DNA from: Collimonas sp. OK607
GTDB lineage: Bacteria > Pseudomonadota > Gammaproteobacteria > Burkholderiales > Burkholderiaceae_D
NCBI RefSeq assembly: GCF_900111995.1
Contig: NZ_FOKF01000023.1
Span: 1-64,000 of the forward strand
Length of the DNA: 64,000 nt
Reading direction: 5' to 3'
Position 1 is the stretch's first letter. The number at the start of each line of letters is the position of its first letter. The notes under the pieces are model-generated. The model was not told the DNA's origin, did no database searches, and saw only the letters and a program-made list of their open reading frames with translations. Both the position numbers and the translations under genes were made by a program. This document shows, piece after piece, positions 16,608-25,552 of this stretch.

Positions 16608-17473
16608 ATCGCGAATCGTAATTGCCTCGCGTGGATCACCCCGAGCGGACTGAGCCGTTCCAGGGACAGCATGTCGCGCTGCGGATGCAACAGTGCCAGG
16701 CAACGCGCCTTGAGCGCGACGAAATCGGCAGAGGTCACCAGCTGGTGGCTGCGCGGCCGCGCGAAATCGATATCAAGTTCTTCGATAATGCGACCGGGAT
16801 GCGCACTCATCACGAATAGCCGGTCTGCCAGAAACAATGCCTCATCGATATCGTGGGTAATGAAAATGATCGAGGTGCGGATCGACGACCATACCTGCAA
16901 CAACAGCTGCTGCATCATCAGCCGCGTTTGTGCGTCGAGTGCGCCAAACGGTTCATCCATCAGCAATACCTTGGGACGATTGATCAGCACCCGCGCAATT
17001 TCCACCTGCTGTTGCATGCCGCCCGACAGCTGCGCCGGATACGAACGCTCGAAACCCGCCAGGCCAACCAGTTCCAGCAAATCCTGCGCACGCCGGTTGC
17101 GCTCGGCACGCTTGACGCCTTGCATCTTGAGTCCGAAGGCGACGTTGTCGAGCACGTTCTTCCACGGGAACAACGTATGATGCTGGAATACCAGGCCGCG
17201 GTCCGGATGCGGTCCGTTGATCGTATCGCCATCCAGCCGGATGCTGCCGGCGGCGCTGCTCAGATGGCCTGCGATGGCACCCAGCAAAGTCGACTTTCCG
17301 CAACCGGACGGGCCCAGCAGGCACACCAGCTGGCCCGGCTCAACCGTGAACGAGATATCGCGGACGGCATCGAACGCACGTTCGCCGCGCCCCAGCCGGA
17401 TATGCAGCTGGTCGATGGCTAGCTTGCCGCTTGTTACAGAATTCATTACCGGATTCACTGCAGGATTCGTCAT
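16604..17473 (-). CDS. ABC transporter ATPase, nitrate/sulfonate/taurine type
   Basis: A 289-residue ATPase with Walker [10 protein letters not shown] at residues 54-62, signature LSGGMQQQV, and Walker B VLLMDEPFGALD. The GGMQQQV and PFGALD forms are typical of SsuB/TauB/NrtD proteins. It has no regulatory C-terminal domain. The start at 17473 overlaps the permease stop (ATGA); a longer upstream frame is a shadow of the permease. It powers uptake with the permease and binding protein upstream. Confidence 0.93.
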   Translation of the reverse strand: MTNPAVNPVMNSVTSGKLAIDQLHIRLGRGERAFDAVRDISFTVEPGQLVCLLGPSGCGKSTLLGAIAGHLSSAAGSIRLDGDTINGPHPDRGLVFQHHTLFPWKNVLDNVAFGLKMQGVKRAERNRRAQDLLELVGLAGFERSYPAQLSGGMQQQVEIARVLINRPKVLLMDEPFGALDAQTRLMMQQLLLQVWSSIRTSIIFITHDIDEALFLADRLFVMSAHPGRIIEELDIDFARPRSHQLVTSADFVALKARCLALLHPQRDMLSLERLSPLGVIHARQLRFAI

Positions 17474-18294
17474 TTTCTCTTCTTCTGCAGATACCAGGGC
17501 ATCAAGGCCGTACCCAGCCGGCGGATCAGGGCGCTGCTGCCCATTCCCATCAAGCCGATGAATAACATGCCAACCACGATCTCCGGATAATTTTGTACGG
17601 TATAAGAGGCCCAGGTGAAATAGCCGATACCGTATTGGCCGGAAATCATTTCTGCAGTCACCAGGCAAAACCAGGCGGTCCCCATGCCGATCGACAAACC
17701 GGTGACGATGCTTGGCGCGGCCGCCGGAAAAATCACTTCTGAAAATATGGCGCGCTTGCCGCAACCCAAACTCTTGGCGGAAGCTATCAGCCGCGCATCG
17801 ATCCCGTCCACGCCGTGGATCGTATTGAGCAGGATCGGAAACAACGCCCCGAGGAAAGTGATAAAAACCATCGACATTTCAGACGACGGAAACATCAGGA
17901 TCGCCAGCGGAATCCACGCCACGGCGGGTATCGGCCGCAACACTTCCAGCGGCGGTAACAAGCTGTCTTCCAGCAGCAGCGAACGCCCGATCAACAGCCC
18001 GAGGGCTATACCGGCTACCGCAGCAATGCCGAATCCTGCAAACACGCGCAGCAGGCTGCTGCCCACATGCTGTAGCAGTTTCGGTGAATGCAGAAACTCC
18101 CACGCCGCCGCAGCTACTTCGAGCGGCGTCGGTACATTGCTGAAGGTGATCAGGCCCAGATCAAGGTGATGCCCGGCTGTCCATTGCCAGGCCAGCACGC
18201 AAACGATGAGCGACACCAGTTTCAACAACGGCCGCACGATAGCCAGACGTCCGATTGGCAATCGCCATGCGGAGCGCAAAATGAAGACAGTCAT
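17470..18294 (-). CDS. ABC transporter permease, SsuC/TauC type
   Basis: A 274-residue inner-membrane permease with about six helices. The EAA-like cytoplasmic loop reads IASAKSLGCGKRAIFSEVIF, with the late Gly typical of the SsuC/TauC/NrtB group. It forms a homodimeric channel in this family. The start at 18294 is chosen because the residues after it begin the conserved amphipathic N-terminus. The stop overlaps the ATPase start. Substrate is not deducible from the permease alone. Confidence 0.92.
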   Translation of the reverse strand: MTVFILRSAWRLPIGRLAIVRPLLKLVSLIVCVLAWQWTAGHHLDLGLITFSNVPTPLEVAAAAWEFLHSPKLLQHVGSSLLRVFAGFGIAAVAGIALGLLIGRSLLLEDSLLPPLEVLRPIPAVAWIPLAILMFPSSEMSMVFITFLGALFPILLNTIHGVDGIDARLIASAKSLGCGKRAIFSEVIFPAAAPSIVTGLSIGMGTAWFCLVTAEMISGQYGIGYFTWASYTVQNYPEIVVGMLFIGLMGMGSSALIRRLGTALMPWYLQKKRK

Positions 18295-18304
18295 AGGATC
18301 GTCT

Positions 18305-19702
18305 TCAGACTGCGGCCCGGGCAGCGGCATAGTCGACGATCTTGCCGCCGTGCTGCTTGACCCACGCTTCGGCCGCCTCTTTCAACAGGAATGCATTGAT
18401 CTCTTTTCCATTGACGACGTACCAGCCATCGCTGGCAAACAGCTTCAATCCATTGCTGCGATCCGTGCCGTAGATCACGCGAATTTTCTTGCCGCTCTGC
18501 TCCAGCCCGGAGAGATCGAGGAATGCCGACTCCGGCGACGCATAGTTGCGCACGCGTGCCTCTCCCTGGACCCAGATCTGGGCAGCGCGCTGTGTGTCCT
18601 CGATGGCCTTGCCGGTGCGCGCATCTTTTGCCGTCAATGGCTGTTTCGCATAGTTTTTCAGTTGCGTTTCGTAATTCAGGCTGGCTTGCTGAAAGGCGGT
18701 GCGCACGTAGCGATCATCGATAAAAGCATTAACGTCGAGGTCACTGTCGACGCGCTTAAGCAAACGCAAGGTTTCTATCGCCGTCTTCAGCGCCTGGCGA
18801 TATTCCGGCTTCCAGCTCAGATCCCGGGTCTGCAAACCCTGCGGCCCGTGAAACAGGTAAATCACTTCGGCATCGATACCGGTATTCTTGGCCACCAGCT
18901 CGCTGTATTTTTCGGGCTCGGCCGCAAACAAGCGGTCGGCTTCGATCGCGGCACGTTCGAATGCGACGACAATTTCCGGATATTTACGCGCATATTCGGC
19001 ATCCGCCAAAGTGCCGTGGAAAGTGGCGGCATTGGCTTGTGAGCCGTCGTAAATCTTACGTGCGTACCCGCGGTACGGGAACAGCTCGGCAAACGGCACA
19101 AAGTCGGCGTGGGCGTCGATCTTGTTGGCTTGCAATGCCGGCCCCGCAATTTCAGGCGCCTGGGTGACGATGGTGATGTCCTTTTCCGGATCCCAGCCTT
19201 GCGCCTTCGCCGCGCGCAACAGCAAACCGTGCGCGGTGGAGGCGAACGGCACGGAAATGGTCTTACCTTTCAAATCCGCCAGCGATTGCACCGACGATGT
19301 CTTGGGGACTACGATGCCGTTGCCGCTGCCGATGGTGCTGCCGGATAAGACGTTGATGAAAACACTCTTCCTGCCGGCTTTTTGAAACGTGGCGCCGTTC
19401 AATGCACCGGGAAAATCGGCCATCGATCCGATATCAAGTTTTCCGGCTACCATTTCACTGGTCAGCGGCGCACCGGAAGTAAAATTTTTCCATTCGATCT
19501 GATAATTTACATCCTTGTACTTGCCATCATGCGGCAGGTATTTTTCCAGCAATTTCAGTTCGCGTATCAATACGCCGCCGGTGGCGCAATTGATGGTTGT
19601 ATCCTGGGTGCCGATTGCCACGCGAATGGTTTCCGCCCGGGCCGCTCCGGCTGCCAACACGAACAAGACCGACAGCGCGCTCATGGATCGATTCAAATGC
19701 AT
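18305..19702 (-). CDS. ABC transporter substrate-binding protein (SsuA/TauA-like) with C-terminal extension
   Basis: A 465-residue periplasmic binding protein. The signal peptide ends near AARAE (about residue 23). The SsuA/TauA/NrtA-type fold follows, with LKGKTISVPFAST as the recognisable lobe motif. Usual family length is about 310-350, so roughly 100 residues are extra. That tail (from about residue 385) contains KLFASDGWYVVNGKE and EAWVKQHGGKIVDY, reminiscent of NosL-type small domains. GGGAGAAACGAAT is a strong ribosome site. It lies 61 bases after the ferredoxin gene. A sulfonate or other organosulfur ligand is plausible but unproven. Confidence 0.88.
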   Translation of the reverse strand: MHLNRSMSALSVLFVLAAGAARAETIRVAIGTQDTTINCATGGVLIRELKLLEKYLPHDGKYKDVNYQIEWKNFTSGAPLTSEMVAGKLDIGSMADFPGALNGATFQKAGRKSVFINVLSGSTIGSGNGIVVPKTSSVQSLADLKGKTISVPFASTAHGLLLRAAKAQGWDPEKDITIVTQAPEIAGPALQANKIDAHADFVPFAELFPYRGYARKIYDGSQANAATFHGTLADAEYARKYPEIVVAFERAAIEADRLFAAEPEKYSELVAKNTGIDAEVIYLFHGPQGLQTRDLSWKPEYRQALKTAIETLRLLKRVDSDLDVNAFIDDRYVRTAFQQASLNYETQLKNYAKQPLTAKDARTGKAIEDTQRAAQIWVQGEARVRNYASPESAFLDLSGLEQSGKKIRVIYGTDRSNGLKLFASDGWYVVNGKEINAFLLKEAAEAWVKQHGGKIVDYAAARAAV

Positions 19703-19763
19703 ATTCGTTTCTCCCTATATGGCTTGGTGTAAAAATTCTAGACGGCAATGACTTGCGCTGGCA

Positions 19764-19997
19764 TCAGCGCAACAGGTATGGAATATCGACATGCACGGCA
19801 CCAGTCGGACAATCCTGTTCACATGGCATGCAGTACCAGCATTCGTCGAATTTCATGTAGGCCTTGCCCTTGATCATGTCGATGGCCAGCACATCGAGCG
19901 GGCAAACGTCGACGCAGACTGTGCAGCCTTTATGGGCGATGCATTTATCTGCATCGACCGTGACCGGTACGCTGGATGGGCTGAAAGCTAGCGGCAT
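19764..19997 (-). CDS. 2[4Fe-4S] ferredoxin, AprB-like
   Basis: A 77-residue ferredoxin with eight cluster cysteines. Cluster I is Cys19, 25, 28, 32 (C-x5-C-x2-C-x3-C-P) and cluster II is Cys53, 56, 59, 63 in ECWYCMPCEQDCPTGA. The CW-x-C-x2-C-x3-CP-x-GA form closely resembles the beta subunit of dissimilatory adenylylsulfate reductase (AprB), but the C-terminal tail that wraps around AprA is missing. AGGAGAC precedes the ATG. It starts nine bases after the AprA-like gene, the same alpha/beta pairing in reverse order to classical aprBA. It probably passes electrons to or from the flavoprotein. Confidence 0.92.
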   Translation of the reverse strand: MPLAFSPSSVPVTVDADKCIAHKGCTVCVDVCPLDVLAIDMIKGKAYMKFDECWYCMPCEQDCPTGAVHVDIPYLLR

Positions 19998-20006
19998 GGT
20001 TGTCTC

Positions 20007-21755
20007 CTAAATGACTATTGACGGTTCTGGCTTTGATTCGGCTTCGACCTTGACCCGCAGGTGCCGGTAGGCGTCTTTTTCCTGCTCGTCCAGTGCGACG
20101 ATGTATGGCTCGATCGAACGTTTGAAGCAAGTCATGCGACCGTTTTCCAGCTTCACCTGGACATGGACAAACCAATCCTTGTCGTTGCGCTCCGGGTAAT
20201 CGACCCGATCGTGATACAAACCCCACCGGCTTTCGGTGCGATACAGCGAGGCGCGCGCCGCCATCTCGGCGCAATCGCGGATCGCATGCACTTCCATCGC
20301 CCGCATCAGCTCATGCGGATTGCTGGCAGAAAGGCGTTCCAGATCCGCGCTGATGGCTTCGAAGCGGCTCAGCCCGATCTCCATCTTGCGCGTCACCTTC
20401 GGCGGTTGCAGGTAATCGTTGACCATGCGCCGCAGCTTGTATTCGACCTGCGCCGGCGGCAAGCCGTCAGTACGCGACAGCGGCGCCCAGACGCGATTTC
20501 TCTCTGTTTCGACCTGTTGCTCGTCGAGCTCGGCCAGCTCGTGCCCGGCGCAGCGCCGCGCCGCGCTTTCTCCGGCCAGCTTGCCGTAGACGAAGGCGCC
20601 TAGCATGTAGTTGTGCGGAACACATGCCAGGTCGCCGGCGGCATACAGGCCGGCTACCGTAGTTTCCGCATGTTCATTGACCCACACCCCGGATGCCGAA
20701 TGGCCGCTGCACAGGCCGATTTCTGAAATATGCATTTCCACCATCTGTTCCCGATAGTCGGTTCCACGCCCGGCATGGAAGCGGCCGCGGCTCGGGCGTT
20801 CGTTGGTATGCAAGATGGTTTCTATGGTGCTGATGGTTTCTTCCGCCAGGTGATTCAACTTGAGGAATACCGGCCCGTTACCGCCTTGCAGTTCGCGATA
20901 GAACTCCATCATCATCTGGCCGCTCCAATAATCGCATTCGATGAAACGTTCGCCCTTGCTGTTGGTGGTATAGCCACCGAACGGCCCGGTGACATACGCG
21001 CACGCAGGACCGTTGTAATCCTTGATCAGGGGATTGATCTGGAAGCACTCAATACCGCTGAGCTCGGCGCCGGCGTGATAAGCCATGCTGTAGCCGTCGC
21101 CGGCATTGGTCGGATTTTCGTAGGTGCCGAACAAGTAGCCGGAGGAAGGCAAACCCAGGCGCCCTGCCGCACCGGTGCTGAGGACCACCGTCTTGGCGCG
21201 CACCACGTGAAAATCTGCGGTGCGGCAATCGAATGCCATCGCTCCGGCGATGCTGCCGTCCTGCGCCAGCAATAACCGGGTGACTACCAGCCGATTGGAA
21301 ATCTCGACCCGGGTGCGCTTGAGGCGGCGATACAGCACTTTCTTGATGTCGTGGCCTTCCGGCATCGGCAGTACATAACTGCCCATGTGATGCACCTTGC
21401 GCATCGCATAGTCACCGGTTTCATCCTTTTCAAATTTGATGCCCCAGCGATCCAGTTCTTCTATCATCGAAAAACTGTTTTCGGCATACGCCATTACCGT
21501 CTTTTGATTGACGATGCCGTCGTTGGCGATCGTGATTTCCTTCACATATTGGGTTGGCGTAGCGTGGCCCGGAACCACTGCATTGTTCAAGCCATCCATC
21601 CCCATCGAAATCGCGCCGCTGCGTTTGACATTGGCCTTTTCAAGCAGCAGCACGCGCAGCGCGGGATTGGCTTCCTTGGCTTTGACTGCGGCCATCGGCC
21701 CGGCGGTGCCGCCGCCAATAACCAGCACGTCTACGGTTTGTATATGTGTTTGCAT
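20007..21755 (-). CDS. AprA-like FAD-dependent oxidoreductase (fumarate reductase/APS reductase alpha superfamily)
   Basis: A 582-residue flavoprotein. The FAD dinucleotide-binding motif is VIGGGTAGPMAA near residue 12. KANVKRSGAISMGMDGLNN follows, strongly recalling the RSGAVAMGLSAIN motif of adenylylsulfate reductase AprA. The second FAD motif is GLYAAGDLACVPH. A C-terminal helical domain has RWGLYHDRVDYPERNDKDW, a typical end region of the superfamily. No signal peptide, so cytoplasmic. It is paired with the AprB-like ferredoxin and preceded by a GntR regulator. It is shorter than true AprA (about 620-660), so the substrate may differ. No sat, qmo or dsr genes are in the window. Confidence 0.88.
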   Translation of the reverse strand: MQTHIQTVDVLVIGGGTAGPMAAVKAKEANPALRVLLLEKANVKRSGAISMGMDGLNNAVVPGHATPTQYVKEITIANDGIVNQKTVMAYAENSFSMIEELDRWGIKFEKDETGDYAMRKVHHMGSYVLPMPEGHDIKKVLYRRLKRTRVEISNRLVVTRLLLAQDGSIAGAMAFDCRTADFHVVRAKTVVLSTGAAGRLGLPSSGYLFGTYENPTNAGDGYSMAYHAGAELSGIECFQINPLIKDYNGPACAYVTGPFGGYTTNSKGERFIECDYWSGQMMMEFYRELQGGNGPVFLKLNHLAEETISTIETILHTNERPSRGRFHAGRGTDYREQMVEMHISEIGLCSGHSASGVWVNEHAETTVAGLYAAGDLACVPHNYMLGAFVYGKLAGESAARRCAGHELAELDEQQVETERNRVWAPLSRTDGLPPAQVEYKLRRMVNDYLQPPKVTRKMEIGLSRFEAISADLERLSASNPHELMRAMEVHAIRDCAEMAARASLYRTESRWGLYHDRVDYPERNDKDWFVHVQVKLENGRMTCFKRSIEPYIVALDEQEKDAYRHLRVKVEAESKPEPSIVI

Positions 21756-21766
21756 GGTGTTCCCGG

Positions 21767-22579
21767 TTATTCGGAGGCGGTGCTGCGCGTCTTGTTGTCA
21801 AGCTTGCGCGCAGGCGATGGTGAAGCTGTGGCATCAGCTGCTTTGCGCTCGATCTGTAAGCGGTATTGGAAGGCGTCGCCGCGGAAGTATAGGTATTCGA
21901 AGTCCAGCGGCGTGCGGTCGGCGCGATGCGTCAAGCGCTGTAGACGTAGCAACGCCGTACCTTCCGGCACGCGCAGCGCATGCGCCAGGGTGACATCGGC
22001 CAGCAAGGCGTCGATTTGCAAATCGGCATGGCCCAGTGCGATGCCGTAGTCATTCTCCAGGATCAGAAAGATATCCCGTGTCGCCAAGTCTTCCTTGCGC
22101 AAACGTTCACCGATTTCCTGCGGCAAATAAGTAATCTCAAGGGAAACCGGCTCGCGATTCAGAAAACGGATGCGCTTGATTTCGGTGATCGGTACGCCTG
22201 CGCTCAACCCGAATTGCTGCGCCACCTTGGGCGGCGCATTGATGATTTTGTGGCTGATTACCTGATTGTAGATTTCATAACCCATGCGCGACATCGCTTC
22301 TGCAAAACCTTCCAGCTGCGTCAATTGCTGGAAAGCTTTCGGCTTCGATACGAAGCTGCCCTTACCGGGAATCTTGAAGATCACGCCTTCCTTCTGGAGA
22401 TCGCTCAATGCCTGGCGGATAGTGATGCGACTAACGCCGAAAATCGCGCTCATCTCACTTTCCGCAGGCAGTTGGGCATGCGGCGCATAACTGCCGTCCA
22501 GTATGCGTTCCCGCAAATTCTCCTTGACCTGGGTATACAAGGGAACCGGCGACAGCTCCAGCGTACGAAAATTTTTCAT
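21767..22579 (-). CDS. GntR-family regulator, HutC/UTRA subfamily
   Basis: A 270-residue regulator. The N-terminal winged helix includes LPAESEMSAIFGVSRITIRQ and is followed by the glycine turn GKGSFV. The C-terminal UTRA effector domain (about residues 90-240) has the PVSLEITYLP motif of the HutC group. It lies 11 bases before the AprA-like gene and is transcribed with it, so it most likely autoregulates the whole transporter/redox operon in response to its substrate. The effector is unknown. Confidence 0.92.
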   Translation of the reverse strand: MKNFRTLELSPVPLYTQVKENLRERILDGSYAPHAQLPAESEMSAIFGVSRITIRQALSDLQKEGVIFKIPGKGSFVSKPKAFQQLTQLEGFAEAMSRMGYEIYNQVISHKIINAPPKVAQQFGLSAGVPITEIKRIRFLNREPVSLEITYLPQEIGERLRKEDLATRDIFLILENDYGIALGHADLQIDALLADVTLAHALRVPEGTALLRLQRLTHRADRTPLDFEYLYFRGDAFQYRLQIERKAADATASPSPARKLDNKTRSTASE

Positions 22580-22898
22580 GATGCATTCCCGCCTGTTATG
22601 ACAGGTTATGTCGATAGCACTGGATGCTACGGAGAATGCCGTATGGCGTGAACGAATCTATTTACAGATGCTTATGCGAAATTCCAGCTACAGCTACTTA
22701 TGCGCGGAGCGATAGCAGAATTTGTCACGGGCTGAAAAGATGCCAATCTTGCAAGCACTTTCATCGCCACGACCTACGTGATATAAGTTAATTGCTGCCT
22801 TGCTTGCCGGAATTTGTTTTCGACTGTAAATTTATGAACTGATGTGTCGCCGCTAACTAACGGAGACGACCGAACCATCATCACGGTTGAGGATGCAT
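22580..22898. other. Divergent intergenic region, gntR / diguanylate cyclase
   Basis: 319 bases between two divergent genes. It contains the small inverted repeat at 22592-22605 next to gntR. The remainder is A/T-rich with no convincing gene; both promoters should lie here but no strong hexamer pair stands out. Confidence 0.5.
22592..22605. promoter_or_regulatory. Candidate GntR operator
   Basis: CCTGTTATGACAGG is a perfect five-base inverted repeat around TATG, 13 bases upstream of the gntR start. A second overlapping pair, GACA-TGTC, extends it. GntR/HutC proteins bind short palindromes like this. Assignment rests only on symmetry and position. Confidence 0.35.
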
Positions 22899-24302
22899 AT
22901 GGACATGAGCGCAACAATCGGCGTGCGGCCAGAGCCAATCCGCCGGGTGACCAAAATTTATACGGCTTTCTTGCTTGCCGTCTTCGCACTATCTCCCGCT
23001 GCCTTGATTGCCTACCTGTATTTCTTCCAGGATCCGACGCTTAAGTTCGACAATCACCTCTTCCATGAAATTGCCATTGCTGCGGCCACCCTTGAAGGTC
23101 TTTTTATTACCTATGTGAGTTGGCGCTGCTATCGGTCGTCCGGCGAACCGATGCTGCGCTGGCTGACCTTGGGTTTTCTCGGTTTTACCCTGATCTATGC
23201 CCCGCACGGCGTGTTTACCGGCATGGCGCATCACAATATCTGGCTATTCCTGCTGTATGGTCCGGCATCCCGTTTTGCAATGGCGATATTGCTGCTGATT
23301 GGTTTGTTGTCATTCAACCTGGAACCAGATACGCCAGAACAGCGCGTCAATCCACGCTCATGGCTGCTATGGGTAGCAGTGTTCTTGCTGATCGACATCG
23401 CGGTTGCGATTGTCGCTTACTCGCCAATTGCCGGAAGTCCGGCGGTGCGCCTGACGATGGAAGGCGGTGCGCTGTTCTTTTCCGCCCTCAACATCACTAT
23501 CATGTTGGCCGGCCGCATCCGCTCGCCGCTGATGACGATTTTCGGCATTTCGATCGCTTTGTTCGGCTTGTCATCGTTAGCCTTCATTCTTGGCCGCCCG
23601 TGGAATCACATGTGGTGGCTGGCGCATGCCATTTTTGCCGGCGGCTTTTTCTTCCTCAGCTACGGCATCATCCAGGCATTCCACACTACCCGTTCATTCT
23701 CCAATATCTACAATCAGGAAGAAATGGTGAATTGCCTGGCGATGTCGATGGTGAGGACTGAAAACGCATTGCAAGAATTGAAGCATAGCAACCAGATGCT
23801 GGAGCACCTGGCATCCACCGATCCGTTGACCGGCGCTTCCAACCGGCGTCATTTTATTGAACTTGTAGACGCTGAAATCGCCAGGGCAAAACGGGACAAT
23901 CTATCGTTTTCCCTGTTGGCTCTCGACCTGGATAATTTCAAGGCCATCAACGACCATTACGGCCATCAGGTAGGCGACGAAGTGTTACAGGGGTTCGTGC
24001 AGAAATGCATGGAAGAGATCCGCCCTTATGACGGTGTGGCGCGCATGGGTGGCGAGGAGTTCATGATCTTACTGCCGCTGGCAACGCTCGAAGTGGCAAT
24101 GGCGATTGGCGAACGCATCCGGTCGGCCACGGAAAGCACCGCGTTTACCAGCGTCGCTGTGCCGAAAGTGATACTCACGGTGAGTATTGGCGTTTCGCAG
24201 TTCGGCCACGATGGCAATACCATCGATACGATTTTCCGTGCCGCGGACGAGCGGCTTTACCGTGCAAAAAATCATGGCCGTAACTGCGTGGTTACGACAT
24301 GA
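22899..24302 (+). CDS. Membrane-anchored diguanylate cyclase (GGDEF domain)
   Basis: A 467-residue protein with about seven to eight membrane helices over residues 20-245, a short coiled linker, and a C-terminal GGDEF domain starting near STDPLTGASNRRHF. The active site is GGEEF, which is competent for cyclic-di-GMP synthesis. RPYD five residues upstream is a complete RxxD inhibitory I-site, so product feedback is expected. No EAL domain. The start at 22899 has GAGG seven bases before it; nearby ATG codons at 22893 and 22905 are alternatives. The membrane part probably senses an unknown signal. Confidence 0.92.
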   Translation: MDMSATIGVRPEPIRRVTKIYTAFLLAVFALSPAALIAYLYFFQDPTLKFDNHLFHEIAIAAATLEGLFITYVSWRCYRSSGEPMLRWLTLGFLGFTLIYAPHGVFTGMAHHNIWLFLLYGPASRFAMAILLLIGLLSFNLEPDTPEQRVNPRSWLLWVAVFLLIDIAVAIVAYSPIAGSPAVRLTMEGGALFFSALNITIMLAGRIRSPLMTIFGISIALFGLSSLAFILGRPWNHMWWLAHAIFAGGFFFLSYGIIQAFHTTRSFSNIYNQEEMVNCLAMSMVRTENALQELKHSNQMLEHLASTDPLTGASNRRHFIELVDAEIARAKRDNLSFSLLALDLDNFKAINDHYGHQVGDEVLQGFVQKCMEEIRPYDGVARMGGEEFMILLPLATLEVAMAIGERIRSATESTAFTSVAVPKVILTVSIGVSQFGHDGNTIDTIFRAADERLYRAKNHGRNCVVTT

Positions 24303-24408
24303 GATGTTACTAGTTCAGGCTTGACCTGATATTTGCTGTATGTGGTTTTGCCACTGATGAAAACCCGGAAAGCCTCAGACCAGTCGAGATAGGAGGCTTC
24401 CAACGTAT

Positions 24409-24786
24409 TCATTTTTTTTGCACTGCCCAGTTTCCCTCAGCCGTCTTGCAAGCAGGTATCGACAAAGTCTGATCCTGGCCTTTTGCATGAAGCGCAATAT
24501 GTATTCTGCGACAGATCCTGGCATCTGTCTTGACTGTGTCCGCAGCACTCAACTCAGCCTGAATAGCCACAGAATTACCCAGACCGTCATTGGTCCATTG
24601 CTGCGTCTCGCCATCCCCTTTATTGGTCAGAACACTATCGACAGCTGCGACGAGCGATGTCTTGTCTTTCGGTTTCAGATAGGTCATCGGCGTGTCATTC
24701 AAAAACCGCAGGTTTGCCGCATGAGAGGCGGTAATTAAACAACTAACCAAAACGACACTCACTAAAAACGGCAGTTGCTTACGCAT
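24409..24786 (-). CDS. Secreted 17-kDa surface-antigen-like protein
   Basis: A 125-residue protein. A signal peptide with core FLVSVVLVSCLITASHA ends at about residue 24. The mature part has the C-terminal pattern ICRRIHIAL...IPACKTAEGNW, which resembles the conserved Cys/Cys/Gly-Trp ending of the RT0821/Lpp0805 (17-kDa surface antigen) family. No lipobox is evident. GGAGAAACTC precedes the start at 24786. The function of that family is not known. Confidence 0.7.
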   Translation of the reverse strand: MRKQLPFLVSVVLVSCLITASHAANLRFLNDTPMTYLKPKDKTSLVAAVDSVLTNKGDGETQQWTNDGLGNSVAIQAELSAADTVKTDARICRRIHIALHAKGQDQTLSIPACKTAEGNWAVQKK

Positions 24787-24994
24787 TTGAGTTTCTCCAT
24801 ATAGCATATTTAACAATGAATTATTACATATAATTCATCATGGCGATAACAATCAAAAATTTGCCTGCACCCGCAATCCTGAGTTCTTCCGTGTGACGCT
24901 CGTCGCTCATGACACTGCCTATAAATCGTAATTTATCGGCCCAAAAGTGCCTGGTAAAGGCAGAGCGATTCAGTAGTGACTGAACTTGTACAGA

Positions 24995-25552
24995 TCAACC
25001 GGCTCCGGTGTTGCGATATTTGCCTATGCCTATTCCGAAAATGCTGGTTTGATGAGTCTTGCTCTTCACTACCCGCAGCTTTTTGCTGGGATCCAATAAC
25101 GTAAACCGCTCTCTGATGTCAGCTTCGCTTGGCAGTGAATTTGCGCGCCACCTGATGATATCGATGCCGGCCTTTTTCAGCGCTTTGTACTTTTGCTCAT
25201 CCTCTTTGCTGAGGGTCTTGTTGTTATGATTCTTGGTATCGATTTCAATTACCGCAACCACGTCACTGGCTTTGTCGCAAATCACGAAATCCAGATTCTT
25301 CGATGTCAGGGTATCCAGGCCGCCGCTATCTTTAGTGCCAAGGCAACGGCTCAAACCGACTTGCGCCAGCACCATGTAATCAGGCAGCGCACCGACCAGT
25401 CGCCAGTACATGACTTGCTCGTTGTTCGACAAAGGCTTTTTCTTGATGTATTCACGGCGCTTCTGCTGGATCGCCTGCTTCTCCCGAGTTAGCACGGCGA
25501 TAACTGCCATGACAATGATCGTGAGCACCGTCAGTGCAATGATTGCTTTCAT
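24995..25552 (-). CDS. DUF2726 domain protein with N-terminal membrane anchor
   Basis: A 185-residue protein. One hydrophobic segment (residues 2-21) is followed by a basic linker and a domain beginning PLSNNEQVMYWRLVGAL. The body contains NLDFVICDKASDVVAVIEID and KYKALKKAGIDIIRWRA, the D..E-x-D and lysine layout of DUF2726, a restriction-nuclease-like (PD-(D/E)xK) fold. Whether it cleaves nucleic acid is unknown. AGGGGACAT precedes the start. It stands alone, with a perfect palindrome at 25583-25610 just upstream. Confidence 0.85.
   Translation of the reverse strand: MKAIIALTVLTIIVMAVIAVLTREKQAIQQKRREYIKKKPLSNNEQVMYWRLVGALPDYMVLAQVGLSRCLGTKDSGGLDTLTSKNLDFVICDKASDVVAVIEIDTKNHNNKTLSKEDEQKYKALKKAGIDIIRWRANSLPSEADIRERFTLLDPSKKLRVVKSKTHQTSIFGIGIGKYRNTGAG

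Noticed and set aside
24370-24405. Weak hairpin between the diguanylate cyclase and the surface-antigen-like gene
   Set aside because: A seven-base stem with a 16-base loop is too weak to call a terminator with confidence.
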